Both the position numbers and the translations under genes were made by a program. Of a DNA stretch of 64,000 nt, positions 20,401 to 27,713 are shown piece after piece; the first letter of the stretch is position 1; every line of letters begins with the position of its first letter. The notes below the pieces were generated by a model that was not told the DNA's origin, made no database searches, and worked only from the letters and a program-made list of their open reading frames with translations. This DNA is from an uncultured Dorea sp. (GTDB lineage: Bacteria; Bacillota; Clostridia; Lachnospirales; Lachnospiraceae): NCBI GenBank assembly GCA_948602995.1, contig CAPEBR010000004.1, forward strand, positions 1-64,000, read 5' to 3'.

Positions 20401-21001
20401 ATTCATATATATTTTTATGATTCTCATTTATTTCTGTTGTCCGTAAAATACTTTTGACATCATCAATCATTGTTCGCACTTCATCTGTCGTTACTACTGA
20501 TTCAGATGAAAAATTACCGTTTTTTAAAGACATCCATCCCCGGTTAATAGCAATTTGTGCAGCATTTTTGCTTTCCTCATCTGTAATTTCGTCTGAATCT
20601 TTAAATGTATACATTTCTTCTTCAAGTCTGAAGCCAAGACAAAAGTTTAATGTCTGGGCTGCAAACCCACGTGTTATATTCTTTTCCGATTCAACATTCC
20701 CACCTGCCGGGATAGCAACTACTCCAAACTCAGCTGCTGTCATAATATCTCTGTAGTATTCATTATCTGGTGTTATATCTTTGAAATACTCGTCTGGCAT
20801 ATTATCATCATCCACACTCATATCAAATATAACCACCAAATTGTGTAGCCACTGTCCACGGGTAATAGTTCCGTCTTCCCCATAGATTAAATCAGAATCT
20901 GACGCTGCCATTGTGCGATCATTCATAAGCAAAATTGTAATTGCAAACACCACCATTGCACCTATTTTCTTCCATTTTTCATGCTTTCTTGCTCTCTTCA
21001 T
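14486..21001 (-). CDS. giant LRR/Ig-like/CUB-like surface protein
   Basis: 2171 aa. Signal peptide at about 1-33; SLH-like region at about 40-190, probably binding the cell wall. A beta-rich region follows to about 595, then LRR_5/BspA repeats at about 600-1320, including three nearly identical 150-aa blocks. Two Ig-like Big_2 domains lie at about 1324-1485, a CUB-like domain at about 1487-1597 and further Big domains to about 1690. A Cys-pair module region (CTNC, CSNC, CTEC, CTKC) is at about 1840-2015, and two Big_2 domains with a basic tail end the protein. I chose the ATG at 21001 because AAGGA lies 9 nt before it; the frame is open to 21028. It is a cell-surface adhesin-like protein; its ligand is unknown. 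Confidence 0.85.
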   Translation of the reverse strand: MKRARKHEKWKKIGAMVVFAITILLMNDRTMAASDSDLIYGEDGTITRGQWLHNLVVIFDMSVDDDNMPDEYFKDITPDNEYYRDIMTAAEFGVVAIPAGGNVESEKNITRGFAAQTLNFCLGFRLEEEMYTFKDSDEITDEESKNAAQIAINRGWMSLKNGNFSSESVVTTDEVRTMIDDVKSILRTTEINENHKNIYEFAEGVIVVPEETGIHLDKNDRITIYDTSLRISDGDIFAIYLNGIPQIYTAERVVAENNSLSITTSKADEEKLLKNADAQGIADGNLALVQPEDGISITYIEGGTAEAKYEDGTEYYDARIAGTKNISAVNLNGSIGIAKGVNINIGCTLSNLKVKYKVVSKNHEAYVSCSGNVFLTGNLTVDFFDASGISKRVLLGSIPVGNIGFINVYAVAGADGSLTVTYTTNLEAGVQYSESMGFRLIKNFKKSTYSLQSQINMKLGVQVEASLNVPCVNGQIYAEAGAQGQYKAITYGDGELPATCATFRGWMYANVGASLTIDYGIGKKSFGKNIDIYTFDNSPVRLVYHWEDKLRVQTCSRDSSDRWYTTGFSSRYGSPGDGYEFNEEGRLVPVFRYEVYKNDKEKEVARITGYTGDAYALTIPSEIDGYTVESIGSNAFCNRSNLYIVSIPETVTHIGMNAFSECPLLSQINIPDSVTEIGSWAFARCENLINVKLSRSLETLGVSAFGGCVKIGKIEIPKSLKKTTRGYRPDFLNGADRGAFMGCDGLKEVTFETGTTKIADGLFGYCSGLTDIIIPETVTTIEDEAFCHCKNLKDVVIPNSVTKIGASAFESCGALKEITIPDSVTEIGSWAFTGCGNLTNVKLSKSLEILGVSAFGGCVKIGKIEIPKSLEKTTLGYRPDFLNGADRGAFMGCDGLKEVTFEKGTTKIADGLFGYCSGLTDIIIPETVTTIEDNAFYHCKNLKDVVIPNNVTKIGFDAFAFCSMLEEITVPDSVTEISGWAFARCENLTNVKLSKSLEILGVSAFGGCVKIEKIEIPKSLKETTRGFDPDFLNGADRGAFMGCDGLKEVTFETGTTKIADGLFGYCSGLVNITIPETVSIIEGSAFYHCENLTDIMIPNSVMEIGNSSFSRCTNLKEIRFPGSVETIKAAAFENTGLIEIEIPESVTKIGEAAFKGNTSLNKVTVKDSPLVIGGECFQNCTALENVLLGNGIQEIGKAAFSGCSKLTSIRLPDSVRSIGEQCFSNNDLLSDVKLGNKLTVIPKSAFYQCGALKEIILPYGVTEIKNNAFINCTSLSEITIPRKTTIIADAVFSYPDKITIYGVAGTYAETYAKDKNMKFISKEVKAKSAVLIPESLTLKRYSTTALTLSIEPDNFTDEVFWKSTNPNIAAVTDTGIITAKKAGEANIMVNVGDVSASCAVTVLQPVESLYLSETSLIMEALDTYQLEAGVWPEDAYNKETEWSSSDEKIASVDENGKVMAHKKGTADIMVKAKDGGNVSATCTVTVSNNAHIVTSVNEMESSHNYTNNCSDYWVYTASDDVEALHVTFDKKTETEKDFDFIYIYTADNIEVGKYTGTELSGKTIRVPGNTVKIKLVADDGGTAWGFKVESITPSAEKLPQMISGTGTYDKTIGDDSFKLDAVVTDGDGILSYVSDNPSIASVDEEGNVTIQNIGTVHINVTASATDNYKSAEFIIVLTVRDKEEIGKKPAEIAVIEQTYEIPYSDEIFLLDIATNSDGRIIYQVKGDAVSISGEGIVSLNKPGNAMVTVNTAETKEYFASKEKSISITVTQGTLPNSAPLAEKPVKKEITKIRDVVLEEGWVWAEEDVDKMIEFGEAVSATAYYNGTDKAYYAITNKEVTLTSVDCNHDITGIQSQKEESCFEKGYTGDVYCTNCKYVLSAGKNIPKTVHHWDHGTVTKDSTCISDGERTFTCSNCMLAIMSAISADSSKHIIKTIKGKEATCTQTGLTDGSECTECGAVIVAQKEKPAKGHIFNSWTVTKSATAVSTGTRQRVCTKCDSKETQMIARLKATGKLNMTKIPLKVRQSTTQFKVTDLATGDKVRSYKTTNPKVASVNAKGKITAKKKGTTTLKVILESGKVLTAKIIVQKGTVKTAKLTVNRKNVTLKKGKSYKTQVTLMPLTSQQKITYSTSNRKIAKVNTKGVIKAIKKGSATITVKSGSKKTKIKIKVK
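17650..19000 (-). repeat. three 450-bp tandem repeats inside the surface protein gene
   Basis: The same sequence block (for example ACGTCACCTCTTTCAGTCCA on the + strand) recurs at 17851, 18301 and 18751, exactly 450 nt apart. The flanking 150 codons are nearly identical each time, encoding a ~150-aa LRR block with the FLNGADRGAFMGC segment. The outer boundaries given are approximate. High DNA identity suggests recent expansion or homogenisation. Confidence 0.9.
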
Positions 21002-21045
21002 AATTTTCATTCCTTCCTCAAAACGCAATTAATTTACCTTCCACA

Positions 21046-21198
21046 TCATACTGTTCCTATACTTTTCAGGAAATCTACAACCTTACTCCAACTTTTGTTC
21101 CACGGCAATAGTCTCTCAAACGGTAGCTTTCTACCCTTACCAATAATTTCCGGCTCTTCCGGAATGCTATCGCCCTATCCTTGTTTTTTCTTAACCAT
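21046..21198 (-). pseudogene. small ORF with an in-frame TAG, or 7-codon leader
   Basis: Behind GGAGGAAGGGGT an ATG opens a frame MVKKKQG-stop. The same frame then continues for 42 more plausible codons (GDSIPEEPEIIGKGRKLPFE onward) to a TGA. It looks like a 50-residue peptide gene interrupted by a TAG at codon 8, where TGG (Trp) would give a natural reading. Alternatively the 7-codon peptide is a genuine leader of the surface protein gene downstream. No family recognised. Confidence 0.45.
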
Positions 21199-21426
21199 AC
21201 CCCTTCCTCCTATTCTTTAACTTTTCATGCCTATATCTCTGCACATGCCACACTACATCAACATAGCTCCTATTATCCGACTTGATCCGCTAATAAAAAC
21301 CTTTTTCCGCTAATCTAATCTCTATAATATTATTTTTGGCATTTATTACTATATATATAGCAACTATTTATATGGGATTCGTCAAGATATTACTTTTAGA
21401 ATAGTATAGAGTTTAGAGGTGAAAAT

Positions 21427-21666
21427 ATGGAGAATAAACTATATGTTTTAAAAGATTATGGTCACATTGAAGTATGTCTCAAAGAAAAAATGGACGAACA
21501 ACATATCACACGGAACGCTCTTGCCCGTGCAATTAACACCCGTTTTGAAGTAATCGACAAATAGTATCGTGGGCATGTAGAAAAAATTGACGCAGATATT
21601 CTCGCCCGCATCTGCTTCATTCTTAACTGTTCCCCCTCTGAAATTGTAAAATACATTCCTGATTAG
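21427..21666 (+). pseudogene. XRE-type small HTH regulator with an in-frame TAG
   Basis: 80 codons from ATG, behind AGAGGTG, to TAG. The N-terminal part (MENKLYVLKDYGHIEVCLKE) and C-terminal part (HVEKIDADILARICFILNCS) match the layout of short Cro/C1-type regulators. Codon 46 is TAG, in a stretch (VIDK-stop-YRGHVEKID) where related proteins usually carry Trp. The helix-turn-helix is split, so the product is probably inactive unless the stop is read through. Confidence 0.75.
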
Positions 21667-21793
21667 CATTACAAAAGACAGCATTTCCCAGTAAATGAAT
21701 TCCAAAGTTTGGTTATACCGGAAGTAGTAAGGCAGTTATACCGAGATTTTTGATATCGGTATAACTGCCCTCATGATCTTATAGTACTCTTAC

Positions 21794-22045
21794 TTAATGG
21801 TTCTTCCATTCCTTATAAAGCTGTGCAATCACCTGCTCGACAGGAGCCCTCCTGATTTCTACTGTGGAAAAACTCTGGACGGCTTCCTCGTAATATTCCT
21901 CCTTCAGCTTTGCCAGTCAATAGTAATAAGTATCTTTTGTTACGCCATTTGCGTTGCACCAGTCCCGGACTTTCATACCACTTCTGATCCGGTCTTCGAT
22001 CAGAAGTTTCCATCGTTGAAGCTGGATCTCACGTTTTTAGCTCAT
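21794..22045 (-). pseudogene. IS66-family TnpA accessory gene, broken
   Basis: The frame reads QLQRWKLLIEDRIRSGMKV, RDWCNANGVTKDTYYY, a stop, then LAKLKEEYYEEAV, which is the pattern of IS66 TnpA (OrfA) proteins. Two stops interrupt it: TAA at codon 3 after the ATG, and TGA where Trp is expected after YYY. No tnpB or tnpC is present nearby, so this is a solitary IS66 remnant. Confidence 0.75.
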
Positions 22046-22390
22046 AAAGGGTTACCCCCTTAAAAAATACATTATTATAATTCCGAAGTGGGAAAACTCT
22101 CAAAACTTATGCAGGTTTTCCAACACGAATCTTTAGCTATAAGAGGATATCACTTCTAAAGGCAGTTTCCTAGACGCTTATTATTTGACGCTTACCCTTA
22201 ATAAATGCCCCTGAAGAGGCGGACGGACTATCGTCCGGTAAAGTATGTATTATCATAGTTCCTCCTGTTCTGCCACTTTGATATGCGGCATTATTATGTA
22301 TAATCTTTATCGTGCGAAACCATGGGGCATGCAGCCCTGCCTGTAATGGATAGTGGACGGCTGCAGCAGGGTTTCTGATTTGAAGGCATA

Positions 22391-22427
22391 AAAATACCCT
22401 GTACAGAATGTTTTGTCTGCACAGGGC
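22391..22427 (-). terminator. intrinsic terminator (minus strand)
   Basis: Read on the minus strand, CCCTGTGCAGA pairs with TCTGTACAGGG around a short loop and is followed by TATTTTTATG. No intact gene ends just upstream, so it may belong to a decayed unit. Confidence 0.65.
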
Positions 22428-22806
22428 ACTCACTCTCCTCCCAACTGCATCATAACTAGAAGCGGGATATTCCAAATAAACTGCAGTTATACTCACGGCA
22501 GATTTATCTAGCGCAGTATAATTATAATCGTATCACCTAAAAATAAAACCTCAATATTCCGGCTAATTCGTCACATGGTAAGTGAAATACAAAACAATCT
22601 GCTTTCTGAAAAAGGGCATAGTTATCCTGTAAACGTACTGCTTTGTACCCGAAACTGCATATTATATGGATATCTTCCGATATCTCTTCTGCATGATGTT
22701 TTCCGACAGGAGTATCTATATGCAGATGAAGACGTACACATTTGAAGGGACATTCTCAAAAAATACCATCTACCGTTGGGACAAACGATATAAACGGAAA
22801 TAATAG

Positions 22807-22836
22807 GCCGGAAATCCTAAAAAACAGGTTTCCGGC
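22807..22836. terminator. hairpin after the exonuclease gene
   Basis: GCCGGAAA and TTTCCGGC form an 8-bp stem about 10 nt past the stop codon of the minus-strand exonuclease gene. The following sequence is only moderately T-rich. Confidence 0.6.
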
Positions 22837-22845
22837 TCTCTTGCT

Positions 22846-23496
22846 TCACAGCCTGGACGGCCGCTTATAGCAACACTTCATCTTCCTATCCTGTATAACC
22901 GCAATATCATATTCACTGATCCCATATCCCAGCAGCTGCATAATCTGAAGTTCGTCTTCGGCATCTGTGACTGCATTATGCGTTTCCCTGTACTGGTCGT
23001 CTCCTCTTAGCATTCTCAGTATATGTTCAACGCCATATCCACGTTTAAGTCTTCCGGTCTTGTAACAATCCGCTGAACCCGGTATAAATTTATTATACTG
23101 ACGGTATGCAGCCAGGCGCATAATATCGTACCATTCATATTCTGAATATTCCGGCAGGTGGTTCTTATCAAAAGACGCATTATATGCAAACAGCTTCCGC
23201 ACTTTATATGTATCTAGCCACTGTTTAATCTCTTTTAAAGCCTGCTTTCTGCACCCAATACAGGCTCCTTTCCCGTCAGGCCTCAATTCACTTGCATAGA
23301 TTCCTCCCACCCTGTATTCCGGGTCAATGATATAATATACCGAATCAATTTTCTTCTTTGATTCAAAATCGGCAACTACTACTCCGATCGACATTACCTC
23401 ATCATTCCAGTTCGTTTCTGTATCAATTACTGCAAATTTATCCATAATACCTTCATCCTTCATCGTCTGGTACAGCACTGCATAATTGGGTTTCAT
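22846..23496 (-). CDS. DnaQ-like (DEDDh) 3'-5' exonuclease
   Basis: 216 aa. Exo I motif VIDTETN near residue 24, Exo II-like AYNASFDKNH near 112, and Exo III HNAVTDAEDEL near 180 (the His and Asp of the DEDDh type). It should hydrolyse DNA or RNA from the 3' end with two metal ions. Its ATG overlaps the stop of the upstream AAA-ATPase gene by 4 nt (ATGA), so the two are translated as a pair. An RNase T or editing-type housekeeping role is possible; the tight link to a PD-(D/E)XK protein is suggestive of a shared nucleic-acid function. Confidence 0.85.
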   Translation of the reverse strand: MKPNYAVLYQTMKDEGIMDKFAVIDTETNWNDEVMSIGVVVADFESKKKIDSVYYIIDPEYRVGGIYASELRPDGKGACIGCRKQALKEIKQWLDTYKVRKLFAYNASFDKNHLPEYSEYEWYDIMRLAAYRQYNKFIPGSADCYKTGRLKRGYGVEHILRMLRGDDQYRETHNAVTDAEDELQIMQLLGYGISEYDIAVIQDRKMKCCYKRPSRL

Positions 23497-25124
23497 AGAA
23501 GATTTCGCTTCGTATCTAATACTTCCACTCTGCAGGAATGTTTCTTCGTTTTTTTGCTATAACTAATTCCTACAGCTAGAATCCGCCCGGTAAATACTTG
23601 TTTTTCCCCAGGCCTTCCTTTGAATCTAAGTGCATATTCTTTATCTATAATTTGTTTGATGGCATTCTGTGGCGTACTATCCACCTTTAATTCAATAATC
23701 AAAGCATCGGCAGTTTTCCGCTCTGGATAAAAAATAAAATCCACATATCCCTTACCCGCTTTATCCTCACGCTCCACACGGTATTTGTCCCTTGCAGACA
23801 AATACACCAGGTTCACCACTGCTGACAATTCAGCCTCACTATTATAGGAAAAAACAGGTGATTCTGTGTTATGGGCAAATTCCAGGATTTCCGCCATGGT
23901 ATTCGTGTCTCCGCACAAAGTCGCTGCCAGCATTCTCTTTGACTCATTTGCCAAACGGTATACATAACCCATAGATTCCTTATTCATAAGAAGTTCTAGA
24001 AACTTGTCCATTAGTTCCTTATTGGGAATAACGACCTCCCCATCCACGTAGGTAAGCAAGCCGTAGGTTACCATAGCTGAATATATTTCGTCTTTAGTAT
24101 TCAGTTCCATAGAAACGGCAGCATAGTTTTGGATTTCTGCTTCCACTCCTTCTTCTGCAGTCATCAGAACGAGATCGTCCCGGACAGCTTCAATATTATT
24201 TTTTATATAAAAGAATATTTCATCATATGGCCCTGAACTGGTCCAGTAATTAGCAAGCTGGTTATTGGACAGCGCGCACACGACTGACCGGGGATTGTAT
24301 AATCTTTCTCCAGATGCCGTATGGTAGCCGTCATACCATATCCGCAGTTCTTCTAATGTAATCTTGGGATTCTTCGTTGTTTTAAGGAAAATATTAAAAA
24401 GGCGGCCAACCTCTCCTTCCGTAAACCCAAAATAATTGCTGAACCGTTCCATAACAGTCATGTCATATTCCACAAACATATTTAACTCTGAACCACTGGA
24501 ATATTTTGCAATTGGAAGAACCCCTGTCATATACGTAAGCTCAGCATACACCTGATCCTTCAAAAGATTTTTAAGGAAAGTCAGATACTCCCGCTGCTTA
24601 TCTCTTGAAATAAAAGGCATATGGAATACTGCGTCCCATTCGTCAATCACAAAGACAAAGGTCTCTTTTGTATTCTCAAATACAGCCAAAAGGTTATCCC
24701 AGACAGAGCCAGGCACATCAATCCTGATCTCAGGGTAAGCCTCTTTCAGATCTTGATTGATACCGTCCTGAATACGGTTGATATATTGTTCATAACTGCA
24801 GCAGCCTCTTGGCACTCTGCTAAAATCAATAAAGATTACATTATGCTGATTGAGATGCTTTCTGTAGTTTTCAATTTCCGCAACCGCAAGATTATTAAAT
24901 ACGCCGCTGCTGTCCGAAGCCTTTCCTAAAAATGCTGCAAGCATATTTGCTATCACACTCTTCCCGAAACGGCGGGGTCTTGTAATACACAAAAATTTCT
25001 GTCCGTCTGTCTCAGCTGCATTTAAAACATCTTCCAGCAGCCGTGTTTTATCTACATAAAACCTTGTCCCTGCAATCTGCTTCCATGTCTCAAAAGGAAC
25101 CATGCTGTTCAAATATCTTCCCAA
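23493..25124 (-). CDS. AAA-ATPase-like protein with C-terminal PD-(D/E)XK nuclease domain
   Basis: 543 aa. The N-terminal AAA-ATPase-like domain (PF09820 type) opens GRYLNSMVPFETW and FYVDKTRLLED, with a P-loop-like ITRPRRFGKSVIANML near 47-62 and FVIDEWD as Walker B. The C-terminal part (about 440-543) has the PD-(D/E)XK-like pattern: a D in GKGYVDFIFYPE and E-x-K in IIELKV. The family is abundant in Lachnospiraceae and Bacteroidetes; its function is not established. I chose the TTG at 25124, with GGAGG 8 nt upstream, because family members begin MG-x-YLN. An open frame reaches 25145. Coupled by a 4-nt overlap to the exonuclease. Confidence 0.85.
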   Translation of the reverse strand: MGRYLNSMVPFETWKQIAGTRFYVDKTRLLEDVLNAAETDGQKFLCITRPRRFGKSVIANMLAAFLGKASDSSGVFNNLAVAEIENYRKHLNQHNVIFIDFSRVPRGCCSYEQYINRIQDGINQDLKEAYPEIRIDVPGSVWDNLLAVFENTKETFVFVIDEWDAVFHMPFISRDKQREYLTFLKNLLKDQVYAELTYMTGVLPIAKYSSGSELNMFVEYDMTVMERFSNYFGFTEGEVGRLFNIFLKTTKNPKITLEELRIWYDGYHTASGERLYNPRSVVCALSNNQLANYWTSSGPYDEIFFYIKNNIEAVRDDLVLMTAEEGVEAEIQNYAAVSMELNTKDEIYSAMVTYGLLTYVDGEVVIPNKELMDKFLELLMNKESMGYVYRLANESKRMLAATLCGDTNTMAEILEFAHNTESPVFSYNSEAELSAVVNLVYLSARDKYRVEREDKAGKGYVDFIFYPERKTADALIIELKVDSTPQNAIKQIIDKEYALRFKGRPGEKQVFTGRILAVGISYSKKTKKHSCRVEVLDTKRNLL

Positions 25125-25198
25125 TCCGCATTCCTCCCTCACCAAATTTCAGTCTGTCCTGGAAACTTAAAACCGCCTGTCGATATAAGGGCATTCTA

Positions 25199-25825
25199 TC
25201 ATAAAAAACGGACATTTACAATTTCTTTTTCAAAGATCCACATCAGCATTTTCCCGTGAATCGCAGCCATAAGGGAGCCGCCGGAAAGTACCCACATAAA
25301 GAATACAGGAGTCCACAGAAGTCCTGCCGCCAAAAAGAGACCTGTAATAAATAACAGATACACCGACTGGGGCAGGTACTTGAACATCAGAAGGATTCCA
25401 TTGCGGTACGTTACCCTTGCCGGTACATCCATTCTCGCTGCCAGAGGAAATACATAGATTACCAGTATGAGCCACAATCCTGACAGGATGCAGACAAACA
25501 CTCTCATGCTGTCTGCAAAGCTTCCTTCCATATTTCTCCAGAACATGCCGTCAAAAAGGAGCACTCCTGCTGCCAGAAGAAGTGGGAGCCACAGTTTCAG
25601 GGAATCTCTCATCTTACTTCTGAATACCTGCAGGAAATCCCGCAGCACATATCCTTCCTCATCCTTCAGAATCTTTACCGCCGTTACGTGAAGCGCACAG
25701 AGCGCCGCGCCTCCTGTCACCAGCGGAATGGAAAAAAGAATCCATAATACATTCAATTTGATCAGATTCAGAATTTTTTCAACAATACGGAATAATCTGC
25801 TTTCTGTGCGAAACACTTCTGACAT
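25199..25825 (-). CDS. YesL family (DUF624) membrane protein
   Basis: 208 aa with about five membrane helices. It opens with LIKLNVLWILFSIPLVTGGA, typical of YesL proteins, which are commonly encoded beside carbohydrate ABC transporters in Firmicutes. GGGAGG precedes the ATG at 25825. It lies 130 nt past the last permease gene of the sugar operon, separated by a hairpin. It is an accessory inner-membrane protein of unknown mechanism. Confidence 0.85.
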   Translation of the reverse strand: MSEVFRTESRLFRIVEKILNLIKLNVLWILFSIPLVTGGAALCALHVTAVKILKDEEGYVLRDFLQVFRSKMRDSLKLWLPLLLAAGVLLFDGMFWRNMEGSFADSMRVFVCILSGLWLILVIYVFPLAARMDVPARVTYRNGILLMFKYLPQSVYLLFITGLFLAAGLLWTPVFFMWVLSGGSLMAAIHGKMLMWIFEKEIVNVRFL

Positions 25826-25916
25826 AGCTTTTCCTCCCATTTTTTATCCTCTGCTTCCGGCATGATGCGCACAGCCGCATAAGGAAGTATACCGCTTTGC
25901 GGCTGCGGCTTTTGCG

Positions 25917-25949
25917 ATACTCACGGCAGATTTCATCAGCCGTGAGTAT
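25917..25949. terminator. hairpin between the sugar permease and yesL-like genes
   Basis: ATACTCACGGC and GCCGTGAGTAT form a perfect 11-bp stem just past the permease stop. A second hairpin GCCGCA...TGCGGC lies at about 25873-25904. The half ATACTCACGGCAGATTT also occurs at 22492-22508, so this may be a dispersed repeat as well as an internal processing or partial termination site. Confidence 0.55.
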
Positions 25950-25955
25950 ATATTG

Positions 25956-26792
25956 TTATCCTTTAATTCCAGTAGATGCAATACCCTCCACATAATATTT
26001 TTGCAGGAAGATAAACATAATCAGCATCGGGATTGCTGAAATCGTCAGCGACGCCATAATCGGTCCATAGTTAATCGGCTTAGAGCCAAAGAATGTCTGA
26101 ATCGCGAGCTGGATGGTACGCTTTTCTTCCCCCGTAACGACTAACAGCGGCCACATAAAGTCATTCCAGTGTGCAACAAAATCCAGGATAAAGATTGTCG
26201 CATACACGGTTCCCGAGATGGGCATTACGACCTTGAAAAATGTCCGGACCGGTCCGCATCCGTCAATAGCCGCTGCCTCCAGCAGCTCATCTGGAATATC
26301 CATGAAGAACTGGCGGAACATATAGATACTGAAACACTTTGCCACAAACGGGACAATCAGGGATGCCCAGGAGTTGATCCAGCCCAGGTCCGCCATCTCC
26401 CTGTACATCGGAAGCATAATTGCCTCCGCCGGAAATACCATCAGACTGATGACCAGTGTGAGCAGCAGCCCTTTTCCCTTAAATTCGAATTTTGCCAGCG
26501 CATATCCACAGATGGAATTTACCAGCAGATCTAGAAGGATAATCACCAGAACATAAAACAGGCTGTTTCCAATGAATTTCCACATGTTGATTCTCTCAAA
26601 TACTTCTACATAGTTGTTAAAGGACGCTGCTTTAGGAATAAAGGTAGCCAGTGTATTCAGCCCTTTAAAAATCTCCGCTTCTGGTTTCAGGGATGAGGAG
26701 ATCATCCAGATCAGCGGCGACACAAAGATTAATGCAATCAAAGTATTGCCAAGATAAAATGCGACATTTCCCAGTGTTTTTTTCTTTGTCAT
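25956..26792 (-). CDS. carbohydrate ABC transporter permease (MalG/UgpE type)
   Basis: 278 aa with six membrane helices. The EAA loop reads ELLEAAAIDGCGPVRTFFKV, the site that docks to the ATPase. It pairs with the permease at 26814 (gap 21 nt) and the lipoprotein at 27714 to import a sugar. No ATPase gene is in the operon, as is usual for CUT1 importers that share an MsmK-type ATPase encoded elsewhere. Confidence 0.93.
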   Translation of the reverse strand: MTKKKTLGNVAFYLGNTLIALIFVSPLIWMISSSLKPEAEIFKGLNTLATFIPKAASFNNYVEVFERINMWKFIGNSLFYVLVIILLDLLVNSICGYALAKFEFKGKGLLLTLVISLMVFPAEAIMLPMYREMADLGWINSWASLIVPFVAKCFSIYMFRQFFMDIPDELLEAAAIDGCGPVRTFFKVVMPISGTVYATIFILDFVAHWNDFMWPLLVVTGEEKRTIQLAIQTFFGSKPINYGPIMASLTISAIPMLIMFIFLQKYYVEGIASTGIKG

Positions 26793-26813
26793 AATATTTT
26801 CTCCTTTCCAGGC

Positions 26814-27698
26814 CTAATCTGCCTTAATAATCTTCTTCATGCCCAGTGACAGACTGATCACGATCACAAAGAAAATAGCCGCCACTGCACAGGCATACCC
26901 AAAATTCCTCTTCTGAAAGCCCTGTTCATAGATGTAGTACACCAGGGTTCTGGTGGAATTCTGCGGTCCTCCCTTGGTCATAACATAAGGCTGTGTAAAG
27001 AGCTTCATAGCCTGGATGACCGTAATCATTACTACATACTGAATAACATTTTTAAGCCCCGGAAGTGTAACATAGAAAAAGCTTGCAATTTTCCCGGCTC
27101 CGTCTATGGAAGCTGCCTCATACTGCTCCGGAGAGATTCCCTGCAGTCCTGCAAGGAAAATCATCATCTGATATCCGGCTCCCTGCCATGCAGACATGAA
27201 TATAATGGAATTCATGGCCGTGTCCGGATCATTCAGGAATCCGCACGGTTCCAGTCCAAGATTCACCAGCAGCGCATTGAGAAGCCCACTGTCCGGGCTT
27301 GAATTGTACATTACGGTCCAAAGGATTGCAACGACTACCATAGAGGTAACCTGAGGGCTGAAATATGCCGCACGGAAGATCGACACGCCTCTTCTTCTGG
27401 ACGAGATCAGAAGAGCCAGTGCAAGTGCAATCACCGTCTGAAAGGGTACGACCAGAACGGTAAAATATAAAGTATTCTTCACTGCGATCCAGAAATCCGC
27501 ATCCTGGAACAGTTCCACGAAATTATTGAGCCCGCAGAATACAATCCGGTCCGGGCGCATGATATTATAATCCGTAAACGCATACCGGATCGTCTGTAAA
27601 GACGGGTAGATCAAAAACGCTGCCAGCAGAACCACTGCCGGAAGGATAAAGATATAAGCCGCTTTTCTCTCGCTCGCTTTATTTACTGATTTTTGCAT
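26814..27698 (-). CDS. carbohydrate ABC transporter permease (MalF/UgpA type)
   Basis: 294 aa with six membrane helices. The EAA loop EQYEAASIDGAGKIASFF is clear. Start at 27698, with GAGGAGG upstream; two extra codons in the longer frame have no ribosome site. It is the second permease half of the CUT1 importer in the GH32 operon. Confidence 0.93.
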   Translation of the reverse strand: MQKSVNKASERKAAYIFILPAVVLLAAFLIYPSLQTIRYAFTDYNIMRPDRIVFCGLNNFVELFQDADFWIAVKNTLYFTVLVVPFQTVIALALALLISSRRRGVSIFRAAYFSPQVTSMVVVAILWTVMYNSSPDSGLLNALLVNLGLEPCGFLNDPDTAMNSIIFMSAWQGAGYQMMIFLAGLQGISPEQYEAASIDGAGKIASFFYVTLPGLKNVIQYVVMITVIQAMKLFTQPYVMTKGGPQNSTRTLVYYIYEQGFQKRNFGYACAVAAIFFVIVISLSLGMKKIIKAD

Positions 27699-27713
27699 AA
27701 CCAATCCTCCTCG

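Larger units (their letters stand above)
22046..22845. other. gene-poor degraded stretch
   Basis: About 800 bp without a convincing intact gene. It holds a terminator at 22391-22427, a copy of the ATACTCACGGCAGATTT motif at 22492-22508 shared with 25917, and a minus-strand frame that stays open across about 22545-22765 but has no good start and no recognised family. A 27-codon + strand ORF lies at 22720-22803. Together with the broken genes just upstream, it looks like an eroding insertion zone. Confidence 0.5.

Noticed and set aside
22545..22765. Open minus-strand frame with HLHIDTPVG and GYKAVRLQDNYALF segments
   Set aside because: It looks protein-like but has no start codon with a ribosome site; probably a gene fragment of unknown origin.
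22720..22803. 27-codon ORF with an ACAGGAG ribosome site, ending in RWDKRYKRK
   Set aside because: The start is plausible, but there is no homology or promoter I can support, and it lies in a degraded stretch.
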